Assembly: GCF_028553805.1 (NCBI RefSeq)
Contig: NZ_CP067140.1
Location: 1,860,001-1,924,000, forward strand
Direction: 5' to 3'
Origin: Paracoccus saliphilus
GTDB taxonomy: Bacteria > Pseudomonadota > Alphaproteobacteria > Rhodobacterales > Rhodobacteraceae
DNA length: 64,000 bases
Under the pieces are notes generated by a model. It made no database searches. It saw only the letters and a list, made by a program, of their open reading frames with translations, and was not told where the DNA came from. Shown piece by piece: positions 43,907 to 51,872 of the stretch. A program made the translations under genes and the position numbers. Position 1 is the stretch's first letter. Every line of letters starts with the position of its first letter.

Positions 43907-44724
43907 TGGGCGAGGGCTTCCATCCGCTCGCGGGCGTCGGCTTCCGCCTTGGCCTGCTCCTCGTCGCCTCGGCGCATCTCGTTCCAGTCCTCCTCTCCAT
44001 AAATCGTGGTAAGCGTTGCCTCGGTCAATTCATCGGGCGATCCGTCGAAGACGACACGCCCCGCGCGCAGCCCGACGATCCGCTGCATGAACTGCTGGGC
44101 CAGTGGCACGTCATGGATGTTGACGATGGCCGGAAGGCCACGCTCGGCACAGATTTCTGTTAGAAGGCGCATGATTTGTCGGCTCGTCTTGGGGTCGAGA
44201 CTCGCGGTCGGTTCATCGACCAGAAGTAGTTCTGGATCCTGAGCGAGGGCTCGGGCGATACCGACCCTCTGGCGCTGCCCACCGGATAGAGCGTCGGCAC
44301 GCTTGTCGGCGTGATCGATCAGCCCGATGCGGTCGAGAAGCTGATAGGCACGCTGGATATCAGCACCCGGATACTTTCGCAGAAAGCTGCGCCAGAACGG
44401 AACGTAGCCGAGGCGCCCGGAAATTACGTTTTCCATCACGGTCAGCCGTTCGACCAATGCGTATTCCTGGAAAATCATGCCAATGCGGCGTCTCTGCCGT
44501 CGTAGCTCCGACTTGCCGAGGCCCACGAGGTTCACTTTACCCAGCGTGACTTCTCCCGCGGTCGGCTCGACAAGCCGGTTGATACAACGGATGAGCGTGG
44601 ACTTACCTGCACCAGAGGGGCCGATCAGGCCGAGTATCTGGCCCTCGGGCACGGTCAGGGTAACATCGGCGAGGGCGGTATCGCCAGTTTTGTAAGTTTT
44701 GGAAAGGCCCGAGAGAGTCAGCAT
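43903..44724 (-). CDS. phnC: Phosphonate-type ABC transporter ATP-binding protein PhnC
   Basis: 273 residues. Walker [19 protein letters not shown]-loop [20 protein letters not shown], signature [20 protein letters not shown], Walker [14 protein letters not shown], then a His switch in [12 protein letters not shown]. The ending [20 protein letters not shown] is PhnC-like. A stem-loop lies in the 68-base gap after phnD. Confidence 0.93.
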   Translation of the reverse strand: MLTLSGLSKTYKTGDTALADVTLTVPEGQILGLIGPSGAGKSTLIRCINRLVEPTAGEVTLGKVNLVGLGKSELRRQRRRIGMIFQEYALVERLTVMENVISGRLGYVPFWRSFLRKYPGADIQRAYQLLDRIGLIDHADKRADALSGGQRQRVGIARALAQDPELLLVDEPTASLDPKTSRQIMRLLTEICAERGLPAIVNIHDVPLAQQFMQRIVGLRAGRVVFDGSPDELTEATLTTIYGEEDWNEMRRGDEEQAKAEADARERMEALAQ

Positions 44725-44745
44725 TCAATTGGTCTCGCACGAATA

Positions 44746-44770
44746 CACGGGCAACGTGCGGCCGCCCGTG
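44746..44770 (-). terminator. Stem-loop between phnD and phnC
   Basis: CACGGGC at 44746-44752 pairs with GCCCGTG at 44764-44770. As in pst, it separates the binding-protein gene from the transporter genes and may reduce downstream expression. Confidence 0.5.
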
Positions 44771-44792
44771 GATGTCAGAATTTGCCGGAGAC

Positions 44793-45743
44793 TCAGTTAC
44801 ATTCGTAGGCGACGCCGTTGGCCTCGTCGATGGTCCGGATCACGGCCCAGTCTTCTTGGAAAGTGATCGGAATGAACTTGGCCTCGCCCGATTTGCTGAA
44901 CTCTTCCAGCAGCGCGGATCCTTTCCAATCGAAACTGAAGAAAGCCTCTTGAATTTTCTCCTGGAGCTCGGGGGTCAGGTTGTGCGCCGTGCCATAGCCC
45001 GTCGTCGGGAAAGTCTGCGAGGTGTAGATTGTCACCAGTTGGTCTTCGGTCACCACGTCACGTTCGAACATACGGCCTTTGACCGAGTTCGCAATGGCGG
45101 CGGCCGGGTAGTCCTTGTTGGCTACGCCGAGGATCGAGCTGTCATGCGCCCCCGAAAACACCGGCTCGAAATTTTCACCGGCTTCCATCCCGAATTCCGC
45201 CGAAAGAATCGCGGAAGGCGCCTTGAAGCCCGAATTCGAGGTCTCAGAGGTGAAGGCCATCTTCTTGCCAGCGATATCCTCTACCTTTTCGATGCCGGAA
45301 TCCGGGTAGGTGATGATCTCCATCTCGTATCCGAATGAGCCGTCCTCGGCGGCCATCATGGTGAAGGGGCGAAAGCCTGCGCAGGCCACGGCTAGTGGGT
45401 TCGATCCGGTGTTGAAGCCGGCGACGTGCAGGCGCCCTGCGCGCATCGCCTCGATCTGAGCGGCGTTCGACTGGACCGGGAAGAATTGAACCTCCTTACC
45501 GGTCACTTCGACCATATGGTCGAGGAAGCCTTGCCAGACCTCGGCGTATACGGCGGGATCCTCGACCGGGGTGTAGGCAAAAATCAGTGTTGACGGATCG
45601 ATCAGCTGTGACGCATCAGTCGGGATGTCTGCGATTAGGTCGCCGTCGGCGTCCGCGAAGCGGCTGTCTAGTTTGAATTCGGCATAGGCGGGCACAGCGG
45701 TAAGAATCGCAGCTACAGCAGTCAGATTAGTCAGAGTTTTCAT
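44793..45743 (-). CDS. phnD: Phosphonate/phosphite-type periplasmic binding protein PhnD
   Basis: 316 residues from ATG 45743; the signal peptide ends at AYA (residue 20). Family features: LIFAYTPVEDPAVYAEVWQG, HVAGFNTGSNPLAVACAGFR and FTSETSNSGFKAPSAIL. The ligand could be phosphite, methylphosphonate or another phosphate-like oxyanion. No C-P lyase or phosphite dehydrogenase gene is in the window, so the metabolic purpose is open. A Pho-box lies 49-66 bases upstream. Confidence 0.9.
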   Translation of the reverse strand: MKTLTNLTAVAAILTAVPAYAEFKLDSRFADADGDLIADIPTDASQLIDPSTLIFAYTPVEDPAVYAEVWQGFLDHMVEVTGKEVQFFPVQSNAAQIEAMRAGRLHVAGFNTGSNPLAVACAGFRPFTMMAAEDGSFGYEMEIITYPDSGIEKVEDIAGKKMAFTSETSNSGFKAPSAILSAEFGMEAGENFEPVFSGAHDSSILGVANKDYPAAAIANSVKGRMFERDVVTEDQLVTIYTSQTFPTTGYGTAHNLTPELQEKIQEAFFSFDWKGSALLEEFSKSGEAKFIPITFQEDWAVIRTIDEANGVAYECN

Positions 45744-45791
45744 CTTGTTCCCCAAGGTGATATGAATTTCTGCTGGAACTAGCGGTTTACT

Positions 45792-45809
45792 GTGACAGTG
45801 AGGTGACGC
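45792..45809 (-). promoter_or_regulatory. Pho-box upstream of phnD
   Basis: On the minus strand GCGTCACCTCACTGTCAC has GTCAC twice, starting exactly 11 bases apart, a close match to the PhoB repeat. Confidence 0.65.
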
Positions 45810-45841
45810 CAGTTGTTTGTCCCGATAGTGACTTATGCAAT

Positions 45842-45869
45842 CGGACAAGCTGTGGGAATGCTCCTTTGT
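45842..45869 (+). repeat. 28-bp direct repeat flanking the phn operon, right copy
   Basis: CGGACAAGCTGTGGGAATGC and the following bases match 42154-42181 at 25 of 28 positions. No start codon or complete gene accompanies this copy; it is a remnant. Confidence 0.6.
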
Positions 45870-45960
45870 GCCGTTGCACGGCCCCTCTGTCATTTGAGAT
45901 TAATTATATGCGTAGTCACGTTGGTTGACGCCTCGACGGGCAAGGTATACACCTAGCAAC

Positions 45961-46395
45961 ATGTCTCGCAACCCGAAACCCATCCGCTCTATTCCTCGCC
46001 AATCTCCGGATTATGCCGATCCGGCCTATTGGAGGGGAACGATCAAGATGTCGCTCTCCAAGTTTTTCGTGCTTTGTGTGCTTCATCAGAAGCCCATGCA
46101 TGGCTATGAGGTCGTCCAAGCTGTTGAGCAAACGACCAAGGGATGCTGCAGCCCCACCGAGGGAACGGTCTATCCGATGTTGAACGAGTTTGAAGCAGGA
46201 GGCTATCTCACCTCGCATTTCGACGTTGTCCAGGGCCGAGAACGGAAGGTCTATACTCTGACAGAGAAGGGGGCTATCGCATTCCAGACCGCAGTGGATG
46301 CGTGGCTGGAGGCGACCGATTGCATCATTGCCAGCAAGGCGGCGGCGGGCGCACTTGCGGTTTCCCATGACGAGGTCGAAACGTCATGCGAGTGA
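45961..46395 (+). CDS. PadR-family transcriptional regulator
   Basis: 144 residues from ATG 45961. The winged helix is LSKFFVLCVLHQKPMHGYEV ... TEGTVYPMLNEFEAGGYLTS and REKVYTLTEKG-like strands follow. A vicinal Cys62-Cys63 pair (TKGCCSPTEG) stands at the recognition-helix start, and another Cys lies near the end, so thiol-reactive arsenicals could be sensed directly (inference). It is followed after 70 bases, with tandem palindromes, by an MFS-arsH operon. Confidence 0.85.
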   Translation: MSRNPKPIRSIPRQSPDYADPAYWRGTIKMSLSKFFVLCVLHQKPMHGYEVVQAVEQTTKGCCSPTEGTVYPMLNEFEAGGYLTSHFDVVQGRERKVYTLTEKGAIAFQTAVDAWLEATDCIIASKAAAGALAVSHDEVETSCE

Positions 46396-46410
46396 CGTTT
46401 TTTTACCTAT

Positions 46411-46454
46411 ATGCATCGATCATCGATGCATCGACTATCGATATGTATAGTCGA
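46411..46454. promoter_or_regulatory. Two tandem palindromes upstream of the MFS-arsH operon
   Basis: ATGCATCGA-TCA-TCGATGCAT at 46411-46431 has perfect 9-base arms. It is followed at once by TCGACTAT and ATAGTCGA (46431-46454), perfect 8-base arms around 8 bases. They lie just before the MFS start and are ideal PadR-dimer operators. Confidence 0.7.
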
Positions 46455-46465
46455 AAGCATGCGCC

Positions 46466-47653
46466 ATGATCATGCCAACGAAACAGACTCGGGTGATTGC
46501 CGCGCTCGGCAGTGCACAGACGCTGGCATGGGGCTCGACCTATTATTTACCTGCGATCCTGGCCGTGCCGATGGCACATGACCTTGACCTGTCGACCGGT
46601 ATGGTCTTCGCTGCCTTTTCGGCCGGACTGATGTTTTCTGCATGTCTTGGGCCACTGGTCGGCAGAAGGATTGACCGGTTCGGCGGTCGCGATGTGTTGG
46701 CGATCTCGAACCTGGTTTTCGCGACAGGTCTTGCGGTTCTCGGCGCAGCGCAAGGGGCGGGCATGCTGTTTACCGGCTGGCTGCTTATCGGCGCCGGCAT
46801 GGCCATGGGTTTGTATGAGGCGGCCTTTTCCACGCTCGCCGGTATTTATGGCCGCAATGCGCGCGGTGCGATTACCGGTATTACACTTATCGCTGGACTC
46901 GCGAGCACCATCTGCTGGCCAATCACCGCTTACCTCGAAGCTGAAGTCGGCTGGCGTATGGCCTGTTTCATCTGGGCAATGGCTCATCTGGTTATCGGCC
47001 TGCCGCTCAACCGCCTTGTAGTGCCATCGGGCAGTCAGTTGGTCGCAAGAGAATCACAGGACATGTCGCACACGCCCCCTGGACGCGGCGCTGAACGTCC
47101 AAGCCTTACGATGGCACTCCTTGCTTTTGTCTTCGCGGTGACGTGGTTTACGAGCACTGCGATGGCAACGCATCTCCCCTTGCTTTTACAGGAAGCGGGC
47201 GCTTCGCCAGCCGTGGCAATCGGGGCTGCCGCCCTGGTCGGGCCGGCGCAGGTGGCGGGGCGCCTTCTCGAATTCGGCTTACTCCAACGTTTCCATCCGT
47301 TGCTCTCGGCGCGACTCGCGATCATTGCCCATCCACTCGGAGGGCTCTTGATCATTGCATTCGGTGCTCCGGCCGCAATCATATTCGCCCTCCTGCACGG
47401 GGCAGGAAACGGCATTCTGACAATTGCCAAGGGAACGCTGCCGCTCGCGATCTTCGGTCCCTCCGGTTACGGATTTCGTCAGGGTCTTCTGATGGCCCCG
47501 GCACGTTTCTGTCAGGCTGGCGCCCCGTTTTTGTTCGCCCTCTTGATGGAGCGATACGGCGCCGCCGCATTACTCCTGTCGATTTTCCTTGGGCTTACCG
47601 GCCTTGCGACTCTCCTTACCCTCGCGTCCCCATCAAAGGTCGAACACGCATGA
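46466..47653 (+). CDS. MFS transporter of the arsH operon
   Basis: 395 residues with about twelve membrane helices. The N-terminal half has [20 protein letters not shown] and the loop [13 protein letters not shown], a typical MFS motif A region. It resembles the drug/organic-anion exporter type rather than ArsJ, ArsP or ArsK as I know them. Position in front of arsH suggests efflux of an oxidised organoarsenical or another ArsH product. The stop overlaps arsH (ATGA). Confidence 0.8.
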   Translation: MIMPTKQTRVIAALGSAQTLAWGSTYYLPAILAVPMAHDLDLSTGMVFAAFSAGLMFSACLGPLVGRRIDRFGGRDVLAISNLVFATGLAVLGAAQGAGMLFTGWLLIGAGMAMGLYEAAFSTLAGIYGRNARGAITGITLIAGLASTICWPITAYLEAEVGWRMACFIWAMAHLVIGLPLNRLVVPSGSQLVARESQDMSHTPPGRGAERPSLTMALLAFVFAVTWFTSTAMATHLPLLLQEAGASPAVAIGAAALVGPAQVAGRLLEFGLLQRFHPLLSARLAIIAHPLGGLLIIAFGAPAAIIFALLHGAGNGILTIAKGTLPLAIFGPSGYGFRQGLLMAPARFCQAGAPFLFALLMERYGAAALLLSIFLGLTGLATLLTLASPSKVEHA

Positions 47654-48417
47654 GACTCCGATCATTATCCAACCCTGACTGCCTGCCTTCGCTGGATAGG
47701 CGCTATGCACGGCGTGGACCCGCAACCGGCCTGGCCGCCGAGCCACAGCATTCGCCACGTATCCTGCTTTTGTATGGGTCGCTGCGTAACCGATCCTATT
47801 CGCGCCTGGTCGTCGAGGAAGCCGCCCGTCTCGTCCGTTATTTTGGTGGCGAACCGCGCATCTTTGATCCGTCAGACCTCCCGTTGCCGGACCAGGTTAC
47901 CGGCGACGATCATCCGGCGGTGCATGAACTGCGCGAACTTTCAATGTGGTCCGAGGGACAGATTTGGTGCAGCCCAGAGCGGCACGGCCAGATCACCGGC
48001 GTCATGAAGGCGCAAATCGACCACCTGCCGCTTAATATAGGCGGGATGAGGCCGACCCAGGGCCGGACACTGGCCGTCATGCAGGTTTCCGGGGGTTCGC
48101 AGTCTTTCAACGCGGTCAATACGCTGCGAATGCTTGGCCGCTGGATGCGGATGGTGACCGTCCCCAATCAGTCGAGTGTCGCGAAAGCGTTTCAGGAATT
48201 TGATGAGGCCGGACGCATGAAGCCATCAAGCTATTACGACCGTATTGTTGATGTCGTCGAGGAACTTGTCCGATTCACAGTGCTGCTGCGGCCCCATACC
48301 AGTCATCTGACTGATCGATACTCCGAACGAAAGGAGGCTGCGGGCGCAGAGCGAGATGCCGCGTCGGATCTTTCGGCAATCGCGATTGCCCCTCAAGTGA
48401 CGGGAGTGAGGCGATGA
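47650..48417 (+). CDS. arsH: ArsH, NADPH-dependent FMN reductase/organoarsenical oxidase
   Basis: 255 residues. FMN-binding [20 protein letters not shown], then [40 protein letters not shown] and [20 protein letters not shown], all classic ArsH stretches. ArsH oxidises trivalent organoarsenicals (for example methylarsenite) to less toxic pentavalent forms using NADPH. It is overlapped at both ends by its operon partners. Confidence 0.95.
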   Translation: MRLRSLSNPDCLPSLDRRYARRGPATGLAAEPQHSPRILLLYGSLRNRSYSRLVVEEAARLVRYFGGEPRIFDPSDLPLPDQVTGDDHPAVHELRELSMWSEGQIWCSPERHGQITGVMKAQIDHLPLNIGGMRPTQGRTLAVMQVSGGSQSFNAVNTLRMLGRWMRMVTVPNQSSVAKAFQEFDEAGRMKPSSYYDRIVDVVEELVRFTVLLRPHTSHLTDRYSERKEAAGAERDAASDLSAIAIAPQVTGVRR

Positions 48418-49181
48418 GGAAATTGGTCTGGCTGACCGATTTGCATCTGGTCGAACAGGGCCGAGATTGGCCACATGGAATTGATCCCTTGGCGAGGCTT
48501 CGGTATTGTCTCGACGAAATACGAGCGCTTCATTCCGATGCTGAGCGTCTTGTTATCTCCGGAGACCTTATCCAGATCGGAAATCCGGGGGCTTATGGTA
48601 TTCTGCGTTCAGAATTAGATCGAATGCCGATGCCTTATCACCTGCTGACCGGTAATCATGACAACCGCGCTGCGCTGCTTGCCAGTTTCCCAGAACTCAG
48701 TAGTGCCGAGGGGTTTATTCAGGGCGTCGAAGATCTCGGTGATATGCGTCTTCTATATCTCGATACGCTTGCTGCCGACGGCAAACACCATGGCGAGCTA
48801 TGTCCAATTCGAATGCGATGGGTCCGTGAGCAAATCAGATCAGCGGACGAAAGGCCGCTACTTATTTTCTTGCATCATCCTCCGTGCGACATCGGCGTGC
48901 CGGCGCTTGATCGCCTGAGACTCTTTAACAGCGAGGAACTGGGCGATCTGATCCGTGCCCGGAATGGGGCCACCCATCTCTTCTGCGGCCATGTGCATCG
49001 GAATGCTTCCGGACTTTGGGCTGGACATCCCTTTGCAACGTTGAAGAGCCTTCATGTTCAGTTCGACCTGGATGTGACTGGCTCCGGCCTCACTCGCAGC
49101 ATCGAACCGCCTGGTTACGGTATCATTTTCATTGGCCCGAACGAGATCATCTTGAATTATCGCGATATTCCCGCCTTGTAA
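48414..49181 (+). CDS. Metallophosphoesterase (CpdA/class III phosphodiesterase type)
   Basis: 255 residues. All five dimetal motifs are visible: TDLHL (Asp9, His11), [17 protein letters not shown] and FCGHVHRN. This set is shared by cAMP and glycerophosphodiester phosphodiesterases. ATGA overlap with arsH puts it firmly in the MFS-arsH operon, an unusual association; it may hydrolyse a phosphate- or arsenate-ester linked to the exported compound (speculative). Confidence 0.88.
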   Translation: MRKLVWLTDLHLVEQGRDWPHGIDPLARLRYCLDEIRALHSDAERLVISGDLIQIGNPGAYGILRSELDRMPMPYHLLTGNHDNRAALLASFPELSSAEGFIQGVEDLGDMRLLYLDTLAADGKHHGELCPIRMRWVREQIRSADERPLLIFLHHPPCDIGVPALDRLRLFNSEELGDLIRARNGATHLFCGHVHRNASGLWAGHPFATLKSLHVQFDLDVTGSGLTRSIEPPGYGIIFIGPNEIILNYRDIPAL

Positions 49182-49509
49182 ACTTGAAGCTCTCATTCTA
49201 CCAAGTCTGCTGACCGTCGGAACGGGGCTGTCCACTCAATTTGATCACGCCGGTCATATCTGGATCCCCATTATCATTGCGACACTTGCCTTTGATGCCC
49301 AATAATAGCGCGCCATAGGGAACATGGATTATATGCATTTGGGTCGCGTGAATCATCTAGGACCGGTCGGGCGTGGACTTGCCACTTTCCCGTCCCGGCC
49401 CCATTTTGCACATACACGGCACGAGACGGGCAATCGGCAACCACCCGATATGATATGGACCACAGTGCCTATCCGAAGTAGATTGAAGGCAGAGACAGAG
49501 GAAAGACCG
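49182..49509. other. Spacer between the arsH operon and the Panacea pair
   Basis: 328 bases. A plus-strand frame ending at TAA near 49305 reads LPSLLTVGTGLSTQFDHAGH and IWIPIIIATLAFDAQ, perhaps the decayed tail of a membrane protein, but it has no start. The frame upstream of 49510 is open but does not look conserved. No other feature seen. Confidence 0.35.
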
Positions 49510-50022
49510 ATGGAAGCCCGCGAACGCGTTTCGAACATTCATGATGTGACCGATTACATCATTGGCCGGTTCGCAGATGATCCGGGCAGTCTCAACGTGC
49601 TGAAGCTACAGAAACTACTATACTACGTTCAGGCTTGGCATTTAGCGTTCGGCGCTGGAGTTCTATTTATTGGCGGTTTCCAGGCTTGGGTGCATGGACC
49701 GGCCAATCGCGAGATTTATGACCGTTTTAAGACCACACACACGATGTTCTCTGACGTGAATCGAGACCACATCCAGCCGACCTTCAGGGATGAAAATCTC
49801 TCCAAGGGGGCTCGCAGGCATATCGATGAGGTTCTGGAAGCTTACGGGGAGCTTTCTGGCATTCAGCTTGAACATATGACTCATGACGAACGTCCTTGGA
49901 TCGAGGCGCGTGGGGCTTTGAGATCATTCGAGCGTTGCGAGACTGTCATCAAGGAAAGTTCGATGGAAAGGTTTTATCGGGAACTGCTAGAGCAGGCTTC
50001 AGAAGACGATACTCCACACTGA
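49510..50022 (+). CDS. Panacea-domain (DUF4065/SocA-like) antitoxin
   Basis: 170 residues. NIHDVTDYIIGRF, VLKLQKLLYYVQAWHLAFGA, FQAWVHGPANREIYDRFKTT and VLEAYGELSGIQLEHMTHDE are the conserved Panacea stretches. Such proteins neutralise a wide range of toxins encoded next to them. ATG 49510 is chosen because the Panacea domain starts just after it. The stop overlaps the following gene by one base, the usual pairing in these systems. Confidence 0.85.
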   Translation: MEARERVSNIHDVTDYIIGRFADDPGSLNVLKLQKLLYYVQAWHLAFGAGVLFIGGFQAWVHGPANREIYDRFKTTHTMFSDVNRDHIQPTFRDENLSKGARRHIDEVLEAYGELSGIQLEHMTHDERPWIEARGALRSFERCETVIKESSMERFYRELLEQASEDDTPH

Positions 50023-50801
50023 TGTCCAAGTTGAAAAATGTTGTCGCGAAATCTCTGCATCGTGACGATAAAATCCGAGAAAAAGGCGACGTAAAGAAGG
50101 TTGTGCGATCGTCTCGGCGACCCGAAAAATGGCGTTGGAATTTTTCGCTGAGATACTGGACTCAAATGGAGTTCTTCGGCCTTGATACGGTAAATGCCAG
50201 GTGGTTTGTTTCCATGTTGGAGCGTCTGAGGCAGCTGTCGTCCGAAGAAGTGGATCGGATGCTCCGAGATCCGGCGGCCCAAGATCGTCTGCGTTATCAT
50301 CCGATCAACTGGGCTGCGAAAAACATACCTATTCGCAAGGATCAGTTGGAGTCGCTTCCGGCTCATTACCGGGACGACCCGGAATACGAACTTCATCAGT
50401 TCCAGGTTTCGACCGGGCAGGGCCGGGTTGTGGGATTCTTCGACGAGCACTGGATATTCAACGTCGTGCTTCTCGATCCGCTTCACAATCTTCAGCCTTC
50501 GCGGAACTTCGAATACAAGGTGGACCCATGCTCTCCGCTGAGCTGCGAGATCACGGCCCTGCGCGAAGGAATGCTTCAGGGACTTTCGCATTGCCAGCAA
50601 GCAGCTTGCGCCGCCGCGAGCCACTTCCGGCAGCTCGCTACCGCACAACAGGTGCACCTTGAGGCATTTGACATACTTATGGTGAAGATTAGTGATCCGG
50701 CCCTTCTGGGCACGGCTAAGGAGTTAGTGAAAAACGGTGACGCCGCATCACTTGCCGACATTTTCGAAACGGGTATCCTGGCCACCATGGCCCAAGGGTA
50801 A
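50022..50801 (+). CDS. Putative toxin paired with the Panacea antitoxin
   Basis: 259 residues. A basic N-terminus (about 35 residues) precedes WRWNFSLRYWTQMEFFGLDT, then YHPINWAAKNIPIRKDQLES, and GRVVGFFDEHWIFNVVLLDP followed by LHNLQPS. The last stretch resembles the strand-rich core of small ribonuclease-like toxins that end in ...WLDPxHxLYP, but I cannot name the family. The C-terminal about 80 residues are helical and Ala/Leu-rich. The role as toxin is inferred from one-base overlap with the antitoxin. Confidence 0.6.
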   Translation: MSKLKNVVAKSLHRDDKIREKGDVKKVVRSSRRPEKWRWNFSLRYWTQMEFFGLDTVNARWFVSMLERLRQLSSEEVDRMLRDPAAQDRLRYHPINWAAKNIPIRKDQLESLPAHYRDDPEYELHQFQVSTGQGRVVGFFDEHWIFNVVLLDPLHNLQPSRNFEYKVDPCSPLSCEITALREGMLQGLSHCQQAACAAASHFRQLATAQQVHLEAFDILMVKISDPALLGTAKELVKNGDAASLADIFETGILATMAQG

Positions 50802-50919
50802 AGCTTCTGAGCCGTCCTGTGTCGGCCGCACCTTGAGGAATGGAAATTAATGGTGCAGGAGAGGGCGCGTGCAGCGTCTGGACAGCCTTACCCCTCTTAC
50901 GTTAACGAGTTCATTCAAT

Positions 50920-51348
50920 TCACGGCGTCACGCCTGTTTCTATTCGAGTCAAAACATCCATTACCAACGAAAAACCCACACAGCTCTGTATTGCCATTAG
51001 AATCGGACGACCGTCCCGCAATGTCATATTCTTCCTGGCCATGAACTCTTCGGCGAGTTCTTCGGAGCCGAAGATCTCGGTCGATCGGACAAGAACGCAC
51101 GCGACCCGGATGAGTGCATCGCCCTCGAATGGTTGAAGAGTATGTTTCGACAATGTGCTCGCATGCGGATCGACATCGAATGCTTGCGTAAACAATTCAC
51201 GAGAGGGGGATGAAAGCCGGTTAGCCAGCCGGAAAACCGCCTCCTGCGGAATTCCGGCTCCAATCCAGTCGACAAGCTGGAACACCGAGGTCATCTCGAC
51301 TTCTGCTCCAAGGAGCCTTGCTGCTGCCAGCCAAGGATTTGTTGTCAA
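50920..51348 (-). CDS. ParS/MbcA/Xre-type antitoxin without a recognisable toxin
   Basis: 142 residues from a TTG start that overlaps the preceding stop. The C-terminal toxin-binding domain is clear: LIRVACVLVRSTEIFGSEEL, AEEFMARKNMTLRDGRPILM and a final DVLTRIETGV. In RES-Xre or Mbc pairs the toxin follows at once. Here only ATG plus four codons follow before a stop, and then the convergent Panacea toxin ends, so the partner is missing. It may have been lost by rearrangement. Confidence 0.7.
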   Translation of the reverse strand: MTTNPWLAAARLLGAEVEMTSVFQLVDWIGAGIPQEAVFRLANRLSSPSRELFTQAFDVDPHASTLSKHTLQPFEGDALIRVACVLVRSTEIFGSEELAEEFMARKNMTLRDGRPILMAIQSCVGFSLVMDVLTRIETGVTP

Positions 51349-51800
51349 TGTTTCACTCGATTTTCGATGGCGGCGTTTTGCACATGGGCGATGAACGCGG
51401 CCAACAGGCGATCGACCAGATTGTCATCGTCGACCGCGACGAATCCCGCGAGTTCAAAGCTCACCACCCCCTTCCGGGCTTCCGAGATCTTGAGGTCCCG
51501 CGCGACATTGGCTTCAAATTCGGAGAAAGGTTCACCAAGCCGATACCAACGGCTGTATGTGCGGGCCCAGCCTGCCTGGCGATCGAGAGCGATCAGTCGC
51601 GAGGTGGTGATCGTGCTCGCACCGATGCGGGGATGGCCGGTCACCTGGCCCCAGAGCACCACCGCCGCATGGATATTGGCCAGGGGACGCCAAAGCTCGA
51701 GAACTGGCGCGGCGGCCAAATCGTCGTCCGTGGGACCGGCTTCAGCGGCACGGATAGAAGCGAGTGCCCGATCGAGCTGGCTCTGCTGTTCAGTTTTCAT
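51345..51800 (-). CDS. DUF6634-like small protein (intact copy)
   Basis: 151 residues. The conserved core is WGQVTGHPRIGASTITTSRL and DRQAGWARTYSRWYRLGEPF, a pattern I associate with DUF6634 proteins of Rhodobacterales; function unknown. A truncated copy of about 265 bases lies at 10264-10528. It follows the AAA ATPase gene by 72 bases on the same strand and probably shares its transcript. Confidence 0.6.
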   Translation of the reverse strand: MKTEQQSQLDRALASIRAAEAGPTDDDLAAAPVLELWRPLANIHAAVVLWGQVTGHPRIGASTITTSRLIALDRQAGWARTYSRWYRLGEPFSEFEANVARDLKISEARKGVVSFELAGFVAVDDDNLVDRLLAAFIAHVQNAAIENRVKH

Positions 51801-51872
51801 GGAAATATCTCCGGAATGAAGGTTAAGGAGCCCGGCCGCGCATAGGCGGCGAAGGGGGAGGTGGCGGGGGGA

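Noticed and set aside
49324..49509. N-terminal extension of the Panacea antitoxin
   Set aside because: The frame is open but rich in Arg/His/Pro without conservation; the ATG at 49510 starts the domain.
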